A stretch of DNA of 64,000 nt. It comes from Strigops habroptila. Taxonomy: Eukaryota; Chordata; Aves; Psittaciformes; Psittacidae. Both the position numbers and the translations under genes were made by a program. The stretch is from the NCBI RefSeq assembly GCF_004027225.2, contig NC_044279.2, forward strand, positions 42,184,744 through 42,248,743, read 5' to 3'. The notes beneath the pieces were generated by a model, which saw nothing but the letters and a program-made list of their open reading frames with translations, had not been told where the DNA came from and did no database searches. Numbering within the stretch: position 1 is the stretch's first letter; each line of letters opens with the position of its first letter. Below are positions 43,567 through 57,200 of this stretch, piece after piece.

Positions 43567-44819
43567 AGACTTTCTGATAATATCTGTTAAACTAAGAGTT
43601 CATTTATATTAATGGAAAGATTTATTTGTGAAGCTGCATATGAAGCATGATGCGAAATACAGTCTTGAGGAAGGAAAGAATCCAAGATCAGGCTTCTCAG
43701 AAGAGTTTGAAACAGTTTCTTAACCAGACTTAGCTTGAAAGTAAGATAGCATGGAGACTGGTAATGGAATTTGGAAGCTCTAATGCTTGGGTTCATCTCA
43801 ACTTGATCCTCTAAGAGTAGGTTTATGAGAGGGTGAAATGTGGATAGGTGCCACGTAATAGTTCACAGCCTGTGAGTATAACTACACCAGTGTGTTAATT
43901 TGGATCAGGAACTTCCGTCTTTTGCTTCTCTGGCACTCCAGAGTAGTTTTGGTTCACATGGAGCAGATGAAACTAAGCTGGGAGATGCGGTCCAGCTGCA
44001 GATAAGCAGCCAGTCCATGGGACTAGCTCATAGCTAGTCAGAAGTGAAAACAAAGCAAAAAAACTCCTGAAATGTAAGTTATGTGAATGTCAGCTTCTCA
44101 GATCCAACAGTAATAAATTAATTCTTAAGAGATACTCCAAATACAGTGTAGTGTTATAACACATGTCATTTTGCATGTATCTTTGGGCTACCAGTGATCC
44201 CAGTCTCAAAATAACGTGAGTAGTAGGAGTTTCAATTAGCATTATGTGTATCTTTAAAAGCACAATTTTTAATGATTCTGTCAATATTAGGGTTAAGCAG
44301 GTAAGATTTTTCTATTTTAAAATATAATAATTTTTAATTTGGGCGAATTTTTTTTTTTATATTTTCATGAAAATTAGAAACAAACCCCATTGGCCCTGTT
44401 GACTTCTTTCTCATTTTTGCTAATATGAAAATTCCATAATACGCTTTATTAAAAACAAAATGTAATTATCCTCTGGGAAGCCTTCTTTTGTAATATAAAC
44501 TAAAAGAAGCAAATATAAGCAAACTACACACAAAAATATATCTAAAACATTCTTAAAAATCCAGGTGTATTATTTAATGGAAGTTCATGTCTCTCCTTGT
44601 AGGACAGATAAGGAACATTAATATGTTAATCTCTCAAACCATCTGGTTATAGTTTATAGAGTAGCATCATTGCAGAGTCTTGCAAAGATATTTCACTGTA
44701 ATAAACAGTAAAGGGCAGCACTCAGTGCAAGCCTCAAAGCGCACAAAGGTGTGTGACGACTGAAGAAACTCTGAAACTGTCATGTCATGGCAACATTTCT
44801 GTGTCATTGTCTGCTATGT

Positions 44820-44826
44820 TATAAAG
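44820..44826 (+). promoter_or_regulatory. Possible TATA box of OTOGL
   Basis: TATAAAG lies 341 bp upstream of the OTOGL start codon. A start about 30 bp downstream would give a 5'UTR of roughly 310 nt if no 5' exon is missing. Such motifs are common in AT-rich DNA, so this is only a candidate. Confidence 0.2.
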
Positions 44827-45160
44827 GGCTGATTCAATTCAACAGAGGAGTAATACTCGCAGGTCTAGTGAAAGTGTAACTAATACAGACTCTGCTGAGG
44901 AGTTACTATGCATTACTAATGAGAGACATGCAGCCAGAAAGTTGTATGCAACGCTTGAAAAGCTCCTGAAGCTGCGTGTAGCTACCAAGCTTGATGTCTT
45001 CTTTTCTTTTCCTTTTTTGCATTGCATTATTTTAAATAATGCACCCAACTATCTAGCTTTTAAAGGATTTAAACACAGTGTAGAAATACCTAGTTCTAAG
45101 ATGCCATCGTAATCAAAGCCATTAATTTGGATAAATTCCTAATTACTAAGTTATACTGAA

Positions 45161-45239
45161 ATGAACATTGCGGGAAAGCTCACTTTAATGATACCATGGA
45201 GTATATTCTTGCTTCATTCACTGCTGTCCTCTTTGCAAG
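45161..45239 (+). CDS. OTOGL: OTOGL exon 1, signal peptide
   Basis: ATG at 45,161 with G at -3 and an in-frame TAA upstream at 45,140-45,142, so this is the first possible Met. It encodes [20 protein letters not shown] and then LLSSLQ, a positively charged start followed by a hydrophobic core. Donor caag|gtaaga, leaving phase 1. Confidence 0.82.
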
Positions 45240-48200
45240 GTAAGAACTTTATTTGATTTTCTAAGTAATGCTAATTTTTACAAGGATTTTTTTCCCTAAA
45301 TATTTTAATATTACAGCTCCTTCTTTTTCTATCATTACAAAGCAACTTTTTTGACCCTTTCTGGAATTCATAAATAAAAAAATTTTTTAACACAGGTTAA
45401 AATACTGTATCTCAGCATTTTCTCTCACAGATGTAAAATACAGCTCTTTTTCTTTTTAAGATACATTTTTATGTCTGAATTTGTTACAAAACAATTATTT
45501 AGAAACAAAATTTAAGGTTTTTTTTTTAATCTTGCCATTATTGCCACATGGGTAAGCATCTAATGACTTGCAGTGGGGTGTGATTTTGTTTGAGCAAACT
45601 GGATCTGCCATTTGTTTAAGCATACTTAGAATGCTAGGGTAAAAAATTGCTTTTCTAGTTATAGAAATGATCCTATTTTCTATACAAATGGATCTTGTAG
45701 GTAGTTTTCTTGCAGTGATTATAAACATTTCTAAGGCAGTATGAGAAAAAAAGGGTTTTTTTAATATTGTTTGTTTGTTTTTTAAAAGCCTGGACTCTAG
45801 AGCATTTTAGATGATTTACAGTTGAGTCTTACAAGTAGCATTCAGAAAACAACTATAGGTGTCCACCCTAGAAGTTTGATTCTGGAAAGCTCTGAGCACC
45901 TCTTGTATTTTATCAGTTTTGTTCTGAACCTCTGAAGAACTATGAAATCTTTGCTCTTCTTTATGGTAGCATGTACCAGAACCGAGATGATGGAAACTTG
46001 CAAGTGGTGAGTACTTAAGAGTCAAATTCTCAGGAAGAAAAGCATGTAGTGCTACATCCTTTGGAAACAGAAAAGGTTTGTGTAAAGGTGCTCTGGAAAA
46101 CTTAGGATCTTTAAAGAACAAAATTCAATAGAGTTGTTTTAAACTTGACAAACTGTAGAAAAACCATTTAACTTGGTGACTTTTTAATCTACAGGATCTT
46201 ATTGCAAGCTTTCTCTTTTGAGAAGAAATTCAAGGTAAGTTTTTTTCCTTATTTGTTAAGTCCTACAAACAGAACAAGAATGAAAAAGTGTGGCACAGTG
46301 CAAATTAGAAAGTAAAATACAGCCTAGAATTTGATGTGTAAAATGTCATGTACATGTACATTGGATGTAAAACATACCTTCAGAATGTTTACAGCTCTCT
46401 TCAAAGACTTTACATGAAGGGCATGAGCCTTTTGTTTGAAAATTGTTTGAAAAATGAAGGTCCTTATGAAAAGTGATACTTCTATGGTGTTGAGAAAGCT
46501 TAGAGGAATAATGGAATGAAACCAGCATGAGATCATGATTTAATGACTGGAAAAATATATTAAATGAGTATCCTTCAACAGTTTTAATTGCATGATAAAA
46601 TCCTAGCTGCTATTTGAAGCACAGAAGAGTAAGAGCTATACAGCCTTATGATAAATATTTCGATACAAATTTTCATGTAGAAGGTAAAACCCAAACAAAA
46701 CCCAAACTAGGGAATGTTCCTGGTCTCATTGAATTAAATGGGAACTATGCCATCAATTTCAATGGAAGCACCCAGTCAGACGTAGCTTCGGATGTCTAAT
46801 GACGTCTAACACATCTAGTGAACACACGTCAGATGAAATGCCATGTTGGACTGTTGATAAAACTAAGCAGTTTGATGCCCTTGTTTCTAATCTTTATCAG
46901 AAATTTAAGGCAATAAAAGCTGGAGAGTCATCTCTTGCTATTGAAAGTACCATCATGGTATATTCAAATAACACTTGAGGGAACTCACAGCCACTCACAC
47001 GCAGCATCAAGTAAATATGAAGCTGCTTTACAATTTTGTGTCCTGTCACATAAGCCTATTTTGCCTATTTATGTCTCCCTCACAAGCTCCAGGTACCTCC
47101 CTGTCCAAGCAGATACTGGAGTCCTGCCCAACTCTGTAAAATGAGACCAAAAAAAAAAAAAAAAAAAAAAAAAAAGAAAAAGGAGAAAGAAAAAAAATCA
47201 CCTTTTTAAATGTTAACCCAAGAAAGACTGCTTTGATAAAGCGATGGTAATCAGAGAGAAACACTTCTCTCTGGGGAGCTGCTTATTCAGGTTGCTCCAG
47301 GGACCTTTGATTATACAAGATCCTTTTTGTTTTCTTCCAGAAATGACTTTAATGCAACTCAACAGAAAAGAGATCTCGTAACAGCCGAGGTAGGTTATAC
47401 CTCCAAAAGCAGGAGGGAGGGAAAATCCTCCCTGCTTTTCTGCTCTGAGCCTTTGCTGTACTTACAAAGGAGCCTTTGTGGGGAGAAGGGCAGCGGTAAC
47501 AGGAGGACAGTGATGAGGAGCAGCAGCTATTCCTTACCTGCTTCCTCCCTGCCTGAGCCCATGCCCTCATCCTCTCTCAGCGCCTGGTGTGTGACCCCCT
47601 CTGACGAGCTCACTGACGCACACGATGGGAAATACACCTGCGACTCCTTTGTCTGTTGTGAGGGTGAACAGAATGCCCCAGAAAGCTGTTAGTGTTTGGT
47701 GGGAGCCATGATGGCAGCACCACTGGCAAGGATCCCTCCCACATGTGATGCCGTGGTGGTTCCAGCCTCTCCTTGGTTCCTACCACCCTGGCCCACTGCT
47801 GCCTCAACTCTGCATCTCAGCAATGCTGTGCTGAAATATAATAGTAAACAGGGGAATCTTGTTTCCCTGCTGGCAGATGTCTCAGGCTACAGAGCCCAAA
47901 CAGGGGTAGTAACCCTGTCTGGTGAGGGCAGGTGGGTTGCCCACGCTGATCGGTCCTCACAGTCCTGTGGGGAGCCTGCAGCTGAACCACAGATGATTTT
48001 CTCCCACTCCCTTTGTGAAATGCTGCACTAAGGTGAATCAAGCCCCTGAGGAAAATGGGCCCTCAGGACTGACGGTGTCTCAGGAGGGTGCTCAGCAGGA
48101 AAATACTTTTGCAGCAAAGGCACTCTACCTCCCTGGATTAACATAAAGGCCAGAAACTGCTTTCCTGATGAGGACAGCTCAGACTGACAATGAGGGGAAA

Positions 48201-51200
48201 TGGGCATGGGTCTTGTTGTGCAGGAAGGGAAAGGATCCTCTCCGGCTAGCAGCAGGCCATGGAGACCAGGAACAGTTTTGGTGCTGGGGCCTTGCAGGTG
48301 GCAATCTGATGAAGTCCATTTCAGGTTGATTTTAGATGGATTTTGCTACTTGGATTCACCCTACAAAGTATTTCCAGTTGGAAAAGGGAAGCTTTTATGT
48401 CACTGTGCAATGCACAGTGACAGGGAGACTTCACCTAACCTGCTCCTTGTGCAGTGCTGTTCACTTTGAGATTCATTAGTTCAAACTCCAGACATGGAGA
48501 ATGACTGGTGGCAGGAGGGAAGAAAGAAATTAGCTTACAAGTAAAGACTTAAACAGTTTGTTTTGCTTACTCGTGCAGCTGAAGGCTGGTGTATACCTCT
48601 GTGGGAGCACAGAGAGTTAACTGTTTTCTGATAGAACGTCAGAGATGGAACAAATAACCACAGGGAAGAAGAGCTATTTAAGCAAAAGAGCCAAGCTTTA
48701 TAAGACAAAAGGATTTAAACTGGCCGTGAAAATATGTAAGAGGGAAATATTTTACTACCCAGCACTTCACCCTGGTAAACTTTCCAATCAGACTAGTGGG
48801 AGCAAAAACCCCGGAGTGCTTTCAGCCCGGAATGGGATCGGTTCCTGCAAGGGACGATGCAACGTGACAAGCTGCAGTAGCAGAGTGCTGGATCAGATCC
48901 AGGGCTTCCTTATAGTCCAATGCTCCTCGGTTCCTAAACAAGACAGGAAGCAGATCAGGCAAATCCGTCTCCTCTTTTATTTGGGGTGAACCAAAATGCA
49001 ATTCTGAAGGATCTCAAGGAGGACATGAAATCCGTTGCTGCTGAAGTGGCCATAGTGGAATGATCAGGATACAGCACAGAGCAAGATTTAGGAGAGAGGA
49101 TGAAATAGACAGATATCACATCTTCGAGCCCTCCAGCTATTGGTACTTGACCATAGTGAAAAGGGCAGGAGTGCTCTCTGTCCTGTTACTCTTCCTTCCA
49201 AATGTAAATGCAAAACTTCTCAGGTGAAGTCTTGCTGGTTCATTGGCACTGGAGGGCATGGAGAAGAGGCCAGAGGTGATCCTACAGAGCACCTGTATCC
49301 TTCCGTGCTTCTCCTCCCCACAGCGCTGATTGCTCCAGTCACTGCCTTTCACATTGACCCAGGCTGCCAATCCCTCCTGCAGCATCCACGACTCTCCAAT
49401 ATGCTGGCCGAGCCACAAATTATTGTCGTGTATTAGAAGTTCCAACCCAATGTTAGGCTGAAATGCTTCAAGCTCGTATCAGCTCATTTCTAAAGCACAA
49501 ACACCCTGATTTTGCTTTTACGTTTCTCTGACAGGTTCAAGCTTCCTCTCCTTGGTCACACCTTCATGGGGCCTTGACACGGAGTCTTTCAGGAGGTCAG
49601 TGCTGTGCTCCTCACTCGTAGGAGTGAGCTTTCAGGACCATTGAAATCATTGCCTTCCCACCAGCTCTCCTGTGTTACTGTGGGTTGTGGGAGCCCTCCT
49701 CATTGTGTCCCCTACAGAACCGTGCCCTGTCTTATTTTTTTGTTTTATCCATGTTAAATCTGGAGAGAGACTTTTTACAAGGGCATGTAGTGACAGGACA
49801 AGGCAAAATGGCTTTAAGTAGACAGAAGGGAGATTTAGATTCAATATTAGGAGAAAATTCTTCACTATGAGGGTGATGAGACTGAAACAGGTTGCCTGAG
49901 GAAGTTGTGAGTGCCCCATCCCTGGAAACGTTCAAGGCCAGGTTGGACAGGGCTTTGAGCAACCTGGCCTAGTGGCAGGGGGTTAGAACTGGATGATCTT
50001 TAAGGTCCCTTCCAACTCAAACCATTCTATGATTCTATAAAAATTCCTGTTAAAATAGTACTTTCAAAATAATGCCTCTACAACCAAATCTGAACAGGAA
50101 CAGCTAACTAAGCCAATCCTGTTTTCTTTCTTTCTTTTCTTTTTTTTTTTAAAGTTTAGTTCTATTGCAATTTTTGTTTTCTGCTCCTTTTCCTGGCTTT
50201 GGCAGAGGATGTAAGCATGTCTTACATGCTTACAGGAGGCACGTAACTGGTTATGCGAAGGGACAGGGATGTTCAGGGAATGAGCACACAGCTGCTCCTG
50301 GAGGGTTTTAAACATTGTGCAAACACATAAAGCAGGTCCAAGTTACAGAAGTTGTTTTGCAGAAAAGTGCACTGTATCCAACTGAACTTTGGTATCCTTC
50401 TTGGAAAATGTATATGTCTGGGTAGGTGCTTTCTGTTGTGTTTTCCCATGTAAATAAATATATGTAATTTTACAACTCACAATTCTAACAACAACAAAGA
50501 AGTTTTCCACATTAGTGCTGTTCTATAAACAGCATTTTCTGCTTTGTCGGTATTTTCAGAGTATCTGTGTATATTTGGAAAGCAATTCTTACACGGAAAA
50601 AATTCAAAACTAAGCATGGAAAGGAGTTTTCACAGTGAAGGCTGATGTTCTTAGTCATTGGTAACTTCTGTGTGTGCTTTGTTGTAAAGGTCCCGTTTTG
50701 TCCCCATTTAATGTCATTAGCAGCTTTACCATGGCATGTTTATGTCATTTACTTCTTGCTTTTTGCAATGCTTTTTTAACCTCTGTCAGCAAGATTGTAA
50801 GCATTTGTATCTAGGGTTTTAGTGCTCCCCCAAGAAGGAAAGCAACTATCTGCAAAACCTGATGAAACTTTGCTCTGGAACTACCTTCCCCACTTTTTGG
50901 GGAACTACGATTTAGACCCATCTCAGCAAATGATTACTAGATGACAGTGAGATTTTAGCTTCCAAACAGGCTATAAAATCCTTTAATGAAACTGCTGTGG
51001 GAAACAATTACTAATTATAACATAACACAAGCCATTCCCATGGAATCTTAAGTCTCTGACTCCAGTTACCTCTTAAGCAGAAATACCCTTTTAACTGACC
51101 TTTTTTTTTTTTTTTTTTTAGGGAAGGTTATTTATTATTGGTTTTGACTTTGTAAATTATATTTTCTGGACTGTTCATAAGCTGAATATACCCTTTGCTG

Positions 51201-54200
51201 TAATGCTTAGGAGGGAGGAGCTGAATATATGCATAAATCGTGCTGAATTTAGTCAATTAGAATAATCTGTGTCCTGTGTATTTCAAGATCAGCAGGGCTG
51301 GGATTTGGTTTCTTTACATGGGAACTTGACCTTTTGTTTGCTGGGAGGAGGTTGACCTTTTGCTGCTTTGTTAGTTTACAAGTCTCAAACCAAACGGGAG
51401 AGGACCTTGCTTCTCTTTTAACCAAGGAACACAAAGGATAAACTTAAGTAGACGTTAAAAACTGGAGATTGTTGTTGGTTAATTGTCTTAGCTAATATAG
51501 CTGCTTATGATTTAACAATAAACAGATTTAATGCGGATCTCTCAGCCTGTTTGCAAAATATTGCATCTACTAAGAGACTGCTATGCTTGCTTACAGGTTC
51601 ATGTCCCCAGGAGTGCCTTAATGGAGCAGCCTGCACAGAGGCAGGTGACTGTGACTGTCAGTTATTTCAGGCTCAAGGTAGCAGGTGCCAAATTGGTGAG
51701 TTTTCGGCCAAAAGAGTTGAGTTTCATCTTCAAGTGAGATTTAAGGTGTGGGCTTTTAAAACAATGCTGTTAACAGCATATTTGTGATTCCCCTGTGGTA
51801 GGACTGTCATTCCACTAGTAGCAAATAGGATTAAAATGATATGCATTAAGGATATATAAAAAGCAACATCAGGAACGCCTACGTTTTAGCACTTGAGCTG
51901 TAATGATGCATAGATACCATAACAGATAGATCACTGTCTAGTACATCAGTAGCTGGCCAACTTTTTTTATAGTTAGCTCAACAACCAAAAGGTCACTGCA
52001 TTTTTCTAACAAATAATGACTTATTGCAAATAAAATTACCAGCTATTTCAATGCACTGGTTTCTGGAACCAGTGTAGGGTTATGGTTTCTCTGTGTAGGG
52101 ATCAATAAGAATTGTCTTTCAAGATCTGCAGTAGACCTAAATCCCTTGTCTTTACTTATCATAGAATCATAGAATGGTTTGGGTTGGAAAGGACCTTAAG
52201 ATCATCTAGTTCTGAACCCCCTTGCCATGGGCAGGGACACCTTCCACTGGACCAAGTTGCTCAAAGCCCCATTCAACCTGATCTTGAACACTGCCATGGA
52301 TGGGGCAGCCACAGCTTCTCTGGGCAACCTGCTCCAGTGTCTCACCACTCCCACAGTAAGGAATTTCTTCCTTATATCCAACCTAAATCTTCCCTGTTTA
52401 AGTTTAAACCCATTTCCCCTTGTCCTATCGCTACAGTCCCCAATGAAGAGTCCCTCTCCAGCAACCTTGTAGGCCCCCTTCAGATGTTGGAAGGCTGCTA
52501 TGAGGTCTCCACGCAGCTTCTCTTCTCCAGGCTGAACAGCCCCAACTTTCTCAGCCTGTCTTCATACGGGAGGTGCTCCAGCCCCTTGATTATTCTCGTG
52601 GCCTCCTCTGGACTTGCTCCAACAGCTCCCTTTCCTTCTTACATTGAGGACACCAGAACTGTACACAGTACTCCAAGCAGGCTCTCACGAGAGCAGAGTA
52701 GAGGGGCTGCATCACCTCCTTCAACCTGCTGGTCACCCTTCTTTTCACACAGCCCAGGATACGGTTGGCTTTCTGGGCTGCAAGCGCACACTGCCGGCTC
52801 ATGTTCAGTTTCTCATCAACCAACACCCCCAAGTCCTTCTCTGCAGGGCTGCTCTGAATCTCTTCTCTGCCGAACCTGTAGCTGTGCCTGGGGTTGCCCC
52901 GACCCAGGTGTAGGACCTTGCACTTGGCTTGGTTGAACTTCATAAGGTGAAGTATAAAATAACTAAAATGTCTCCACTGAAGCAAATATAAAACTTATGA
53001 TGATCTCACATGACTAAAACTGCAGACTAAGGATTAAAAAAAAAAAAAGGATACTGACTTTAAAGCTGAAGAAATGATGTTACCTTTTGTCCTTGCTATG
53101 TGTCTCCTTTTAAGCTCTTATTTCCTTTCTGAGCTCTTACTTTTGTAGATGCCTGTGACACTTGTCAGTTTTTTACTGTGCTGCTTGTAAACTCACTGTG
53201 TTCTCTCCAGTACCCAACACTGGTAAGGACCGAGATGGGATTTGCAAATCGTGGGGACAGTATCATTTTGAAACATTTGATGGCATTTACTACTACTTCC
53301 CAGGAAATTGCTCCTATATTTTTGCAAAAGACTGCAGTACTCCAGAACCCCAGTACACTGTTTGGGTAAGTATGTGAGCATATGCTAGAAATAATGCACT
53401 GAGTATTCCTGTATTGCAGGAATTTCATCGTAAGTAAAATAAATAGAGACAATAAGTGGATTGAGCTGTTGCATTGCTTACATAAATATAAAAGTATGCT
53501 GCTGGAAAATGTCTAAGCCTATGTGCAGTAACTCAAACCACTGATGAAATGATAATCAACAGTCAGTATATTAAAAACAGTATTTCTTACTCCCCCTATC
53601 CTAAAAAGGACCTCTGATCTCTCCTTTCTGGAAGCAAAAGTCTTAAAGCAGACCTTGGAAACACCAATAAAATTTAGCTGTCAGGTTGTAAAAAGTTTGA
53701 GTTGCTGAGTAAAGTGCAAGCAGCTATCACCTGCCTGAGAGCTGGGCTCCCGAGCATACTGGGTCCTGATTCACAGCTATTGGCATGCTTATGGTGAGCT
53801 GCCTCCCCGGCCCATGGAAAACTCTGTCCCCTCTGTGGATTTGCATTCTAATTTTAGATTACCTCTACGTCATGCAGAGAAGATTAACAGCTCAAAAGCC
53901 TTCATCTTGATCCATGTATGGAAGGCACGCTTTTTAGTAATTTCCTCAAATTGCTGCATATCAATGGTCAATGATTTTGGGTCAGGGAGAGTTCATATCT
54001 ATACCCTCTTTGAAGGAAGATGCCTTATTTATCAGGCTGTTGGTTACTGTGGGGAGAGGAGATGAGCTCATTATATTACATTTTACACACTGTTTGGGAT
54101 TTGGTGCTGATTCGGCAGGGGAGAAAGGACAAGAGGGATCCTAATTCTAAGCCCTGGTGGTCACAGTGCTCACAGTGGCAAGGGCAGACCTAGATGCTGA

Positions 54201-57200
54201 TTTCAGCTCCAAGGACTAGTTTTCCTTTATAAACACATAACCTCCTCTTCCCCCAGATAATAGCATCTAGTGAAGACAAATCTGCCATTAAAACTGCCAT
54301 TTCTATTCACTCAAGTTATAGACAGACATCGGTACATGTGTCTTCCAAGATTTCATTTTAATTCTTTGGATTCTGTGTGCAGCTATGATCTTTCAGGAGT
54401 TTTCAGAAAATGCTGTAGCAAAGCCCAAGCTTATATTAAAATTTAGAATCAATATTTGAGTGGATTCGAGCTGCTCTGGAAAGAGAGAAACTACCATTCA
54501 ATTGCTGGAATAAACATCAGGTTTTGCTAAAAACTGAAAATGTTTGTTCAGAAAAGTTGTAAGTAATGTTGAAGCACTGCAGTCACTAAAGGCTGGGCAA
54601 TGGAGAGCCAAGAACTTTGCCAGATCCTCACATTATTGTCCTTCTGGCTTTAATAATCCACCTGTCTAGAGGAGAAGAAAATGCAAGAATTATTTAATTT
54701 TCCTTGATTATGTTTCTGTCTTGGTCCAGGTTTATGTTAAAAACCATTCATCAATACCAGTAACATTTATGATGTCTTTAATTCTTATTATCTTTATACA
54801 CGTAAAAACTCTAATGCTTTCCCTGGTTTGGTTTATTTCACTCAGAGAAACAGTAACTGGTTTTTACTTCTGGGTTTAAGTGTCAGTTTAGGAAGATTAA
54901 TTTGAGTTTGTGTTAGCACTGTATGGGTTTACCAACAGATCTTTCCTAAAAACCTGATAGCTCTAGTCACTTTTACAGTTTCCATTACTATGTTGGCAAG
55001 ATGTTTCCCAATTAGTAATCTATTTAGCTTCTCAGCATTGTCAAACTGGCAATGCAACTCCCATCCTTCTGAGAGAACAGTGACACATAGTAATCATATT
55101 CGAGCTATCTAAACTCTGTCTACATTTTAATTTAGGTAATGATAGGTACCTAAGATTCACAACTCATTCCTCTGTCTCCTCAGTGTGGTCTAAATTCAGC
55201 TCACAGACCATAGTCTCGGGCATCCCACAGGTTAGGATGGCTCAGCTTCACTGAGATTAATGAAAGCTGTTGAAGTTTTGCTCAAGCCCTTGGAGTAGGT
55301 ATGTGCTTAAAATTCACTCAGACTACATGAGTGTAATTAACTGTGTAGTAGTTAAATGCTCAGAGCATATGCACAGAGATTTGGAGACCTGTATGCCTAT
55401 CACCAGTCAGAGTAAATCTAAACCCACAGTTTTCAAGTCCTGAGAGAACTCGCTGGCCAGTGAAAGCTGTGTGGTCTCTGGGAACAGGGACCTTCCTGCA
55501 GGAATTGTGATCTGCCATGCAGAAGGCTGGGAGTGCAAAGAAGTTTGACTTCAGGGATACCCTCCTTTTTGCCAGACCATATAAAGGAAGAGTGCTGTCT
55601 TATCATGCTGATTTCAAAGTCTGATTATACATTTTTTATGCAAGATCTACTTGAATGCCATCAAAATGTAGACATGCTGAGATAGGAGTTGCATGATTTT
55701 GTTTTCCAGAAGCATGCATTTGAGAACTGTTTAACACTTCTCTCTAGTAGTGGGCAGCCATGGAAATCACACATAGCTAATATCTGAGATACACAGTGTT
55801 GCAAATCTCTCTGTCTGACTGAAACTTGTATTTCCATTGCTGTGTTCATACTAGAGAAGCTGATATGTGATTCAAACCAATACCTGGGCTAACTAGCTAT
55901 ATATGTATACCGGGGAGAGTCAGACTTCAGAAAAGCCTGCCCTTCTCCATCAGCAGGCTGGAAAGCCAGTGTGAAATGGCTTTTAATAGATGCATGTATG
56001 TTAGATGACTGCAGTATTCTGTGGGAGCACTCCAAAATCTCAACAAATCCTGAGTAGTTCAGGCAGGTATGTTGTAGTTCAGCTGGTGCCAGTCTCATCT
56101 GGCATGGAGAATGCTGGTATTATGCTGAGGTCTTGTATTGGTTTGTAGTCCCCTCTTATAGACCAGACCTCTAGAAACAGAGCAATAGGATTGTCTCCTC
56201 AGTGCAGTTAATGAGGTCCTACATTGACAGTTAAAAGCTATCTCACTACGATGGCCCTGAGGTTCACCTACATAAAATACCTATGCCACCCAGTATTTCA
56301 CCCACTGTCTTGTGATGATTCGTGTTATTAAACAGTTGCTGTATTTCTCAGTAGTACTGGGTAGTGTGAACTTCTAGTTTTGCATGTCTATGTGACTTTT
56401 TTATATTCTAAGTATTTATTTGTAAAGCTCTTTCAGTAATTGGTGCAGAGAAATGAAGAATATCATATATGAGTTTATGAAAAATTGCATGATGACATTA
56501 TTGAGAACAAACATTTATTCTTATTGTGTGTATATTTTTCCTCTCTAAGGTTCATAACAGTCCTCACTGTTATGGTTCGGTATATACTTGTCAGAGGTCC
56601 ATCAGCTTATTTTTTTCAAACCAAGAAGAAATAACTATTTCAGGACATGAAGTAAGAAAAGATGGAATCAGGTAAGTGTTCTAATGGTTGGTTTTAACAT
56701 TTTATTGCAAAGAGATAGTGTGGAATTTGGGAAATTAATGCTTTTTACACCAGCCAGAGAAAATAGTTTGATTTATATCTTTATTGATTGCTCACTGTTC
56801 TATATTGTTCTGCTCTGACAGAGCTCTTGTGTGAGATGTAATGGTGCAAATGTAATACCTGAGTGAGGATAGCGTACACTTCCCACATGAATCTTGTGTT
56901 CGACTTCTCAGCTGTAATCTAACAATTACTTATCCCTACTTTGTATAGACAAAGTCTGTATCAGACAATACTAGGTAATCCTTGGTGCATCCTGATACCA
57001 TTTTGATCGAGGCAGTTATTATTTATTCTTGGCAGCAATACTTAATGTAAGATGTAATCTTCTAGACAAGCCTGAATTGGTTGAACCAAAGATCTTAAGT
57101 CCGCTTTTAGGAGAAAAATCCACAATCAATCTCTGAGGAACATCAGACCCTCAAATTTACCTTTTTTTTTAAGAAGTAAAAAGATGAGTGCAAGGCTATC

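Larger units (their letters stand above)
39456..45160. other. Intergenic DNA between RPS16 and OTOGL
   Basis: About 5.7 kb, AT-rich, with a TA-repeat block at 43,521. Overlapping frames at 40,668-41,076 stay open on both strands (134 and 93 codons) but show no recognisable domain or splice context. I see no gene here. The OTOGL promoter must lie at its right end. Confidence 0.55.
47394..51596 (+). other. OTOGL intron 3
   Basis: 4,203 bp. The first 2.3 kb are relatively GC-rich with several stop-poor frames of 70-120 codons that resemble nothing known. A CR1 copy follows at 49,762, then AT-rich DNA with a T run at 51,101. A small coding exon may be hidden here if exon 3 ends at its first donor. 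Confidence 0.6.

Noticed and set aside
47341-47505. Exon 3 extended to a donor at ggcagcg|gtaaca
   Set aside because: The phase would fit, but the 37 added residues look like intron translation and the donor is poor. The tandem donor at 47,393 is simpler.
50211-50233. Perfect 10-bp inverted repeat with 3-nt loop (gtaagcatgt...acatgcttac)
   Set aside because: A stem of this size with a small loop is expected roughly once by chance in a window this long, and no flanking structure suggests a miRNA or a MITE.
50359-50430. Possible missing OTOGL exon (ttttgcag ... tctgg|gtaggt)
   Set aside because: It starts in an open frame but leaves phase 2, so it does not bridge exon 3 and the EGF exon, and its residues do not look like the gene.
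52112-52936. 274-codon + strand open frame, the longest in the window
   Set aside because: It lies almost entirely inside the minus-strand CR1 copy at 52,157-52,945 and is a shadow of that repeat.
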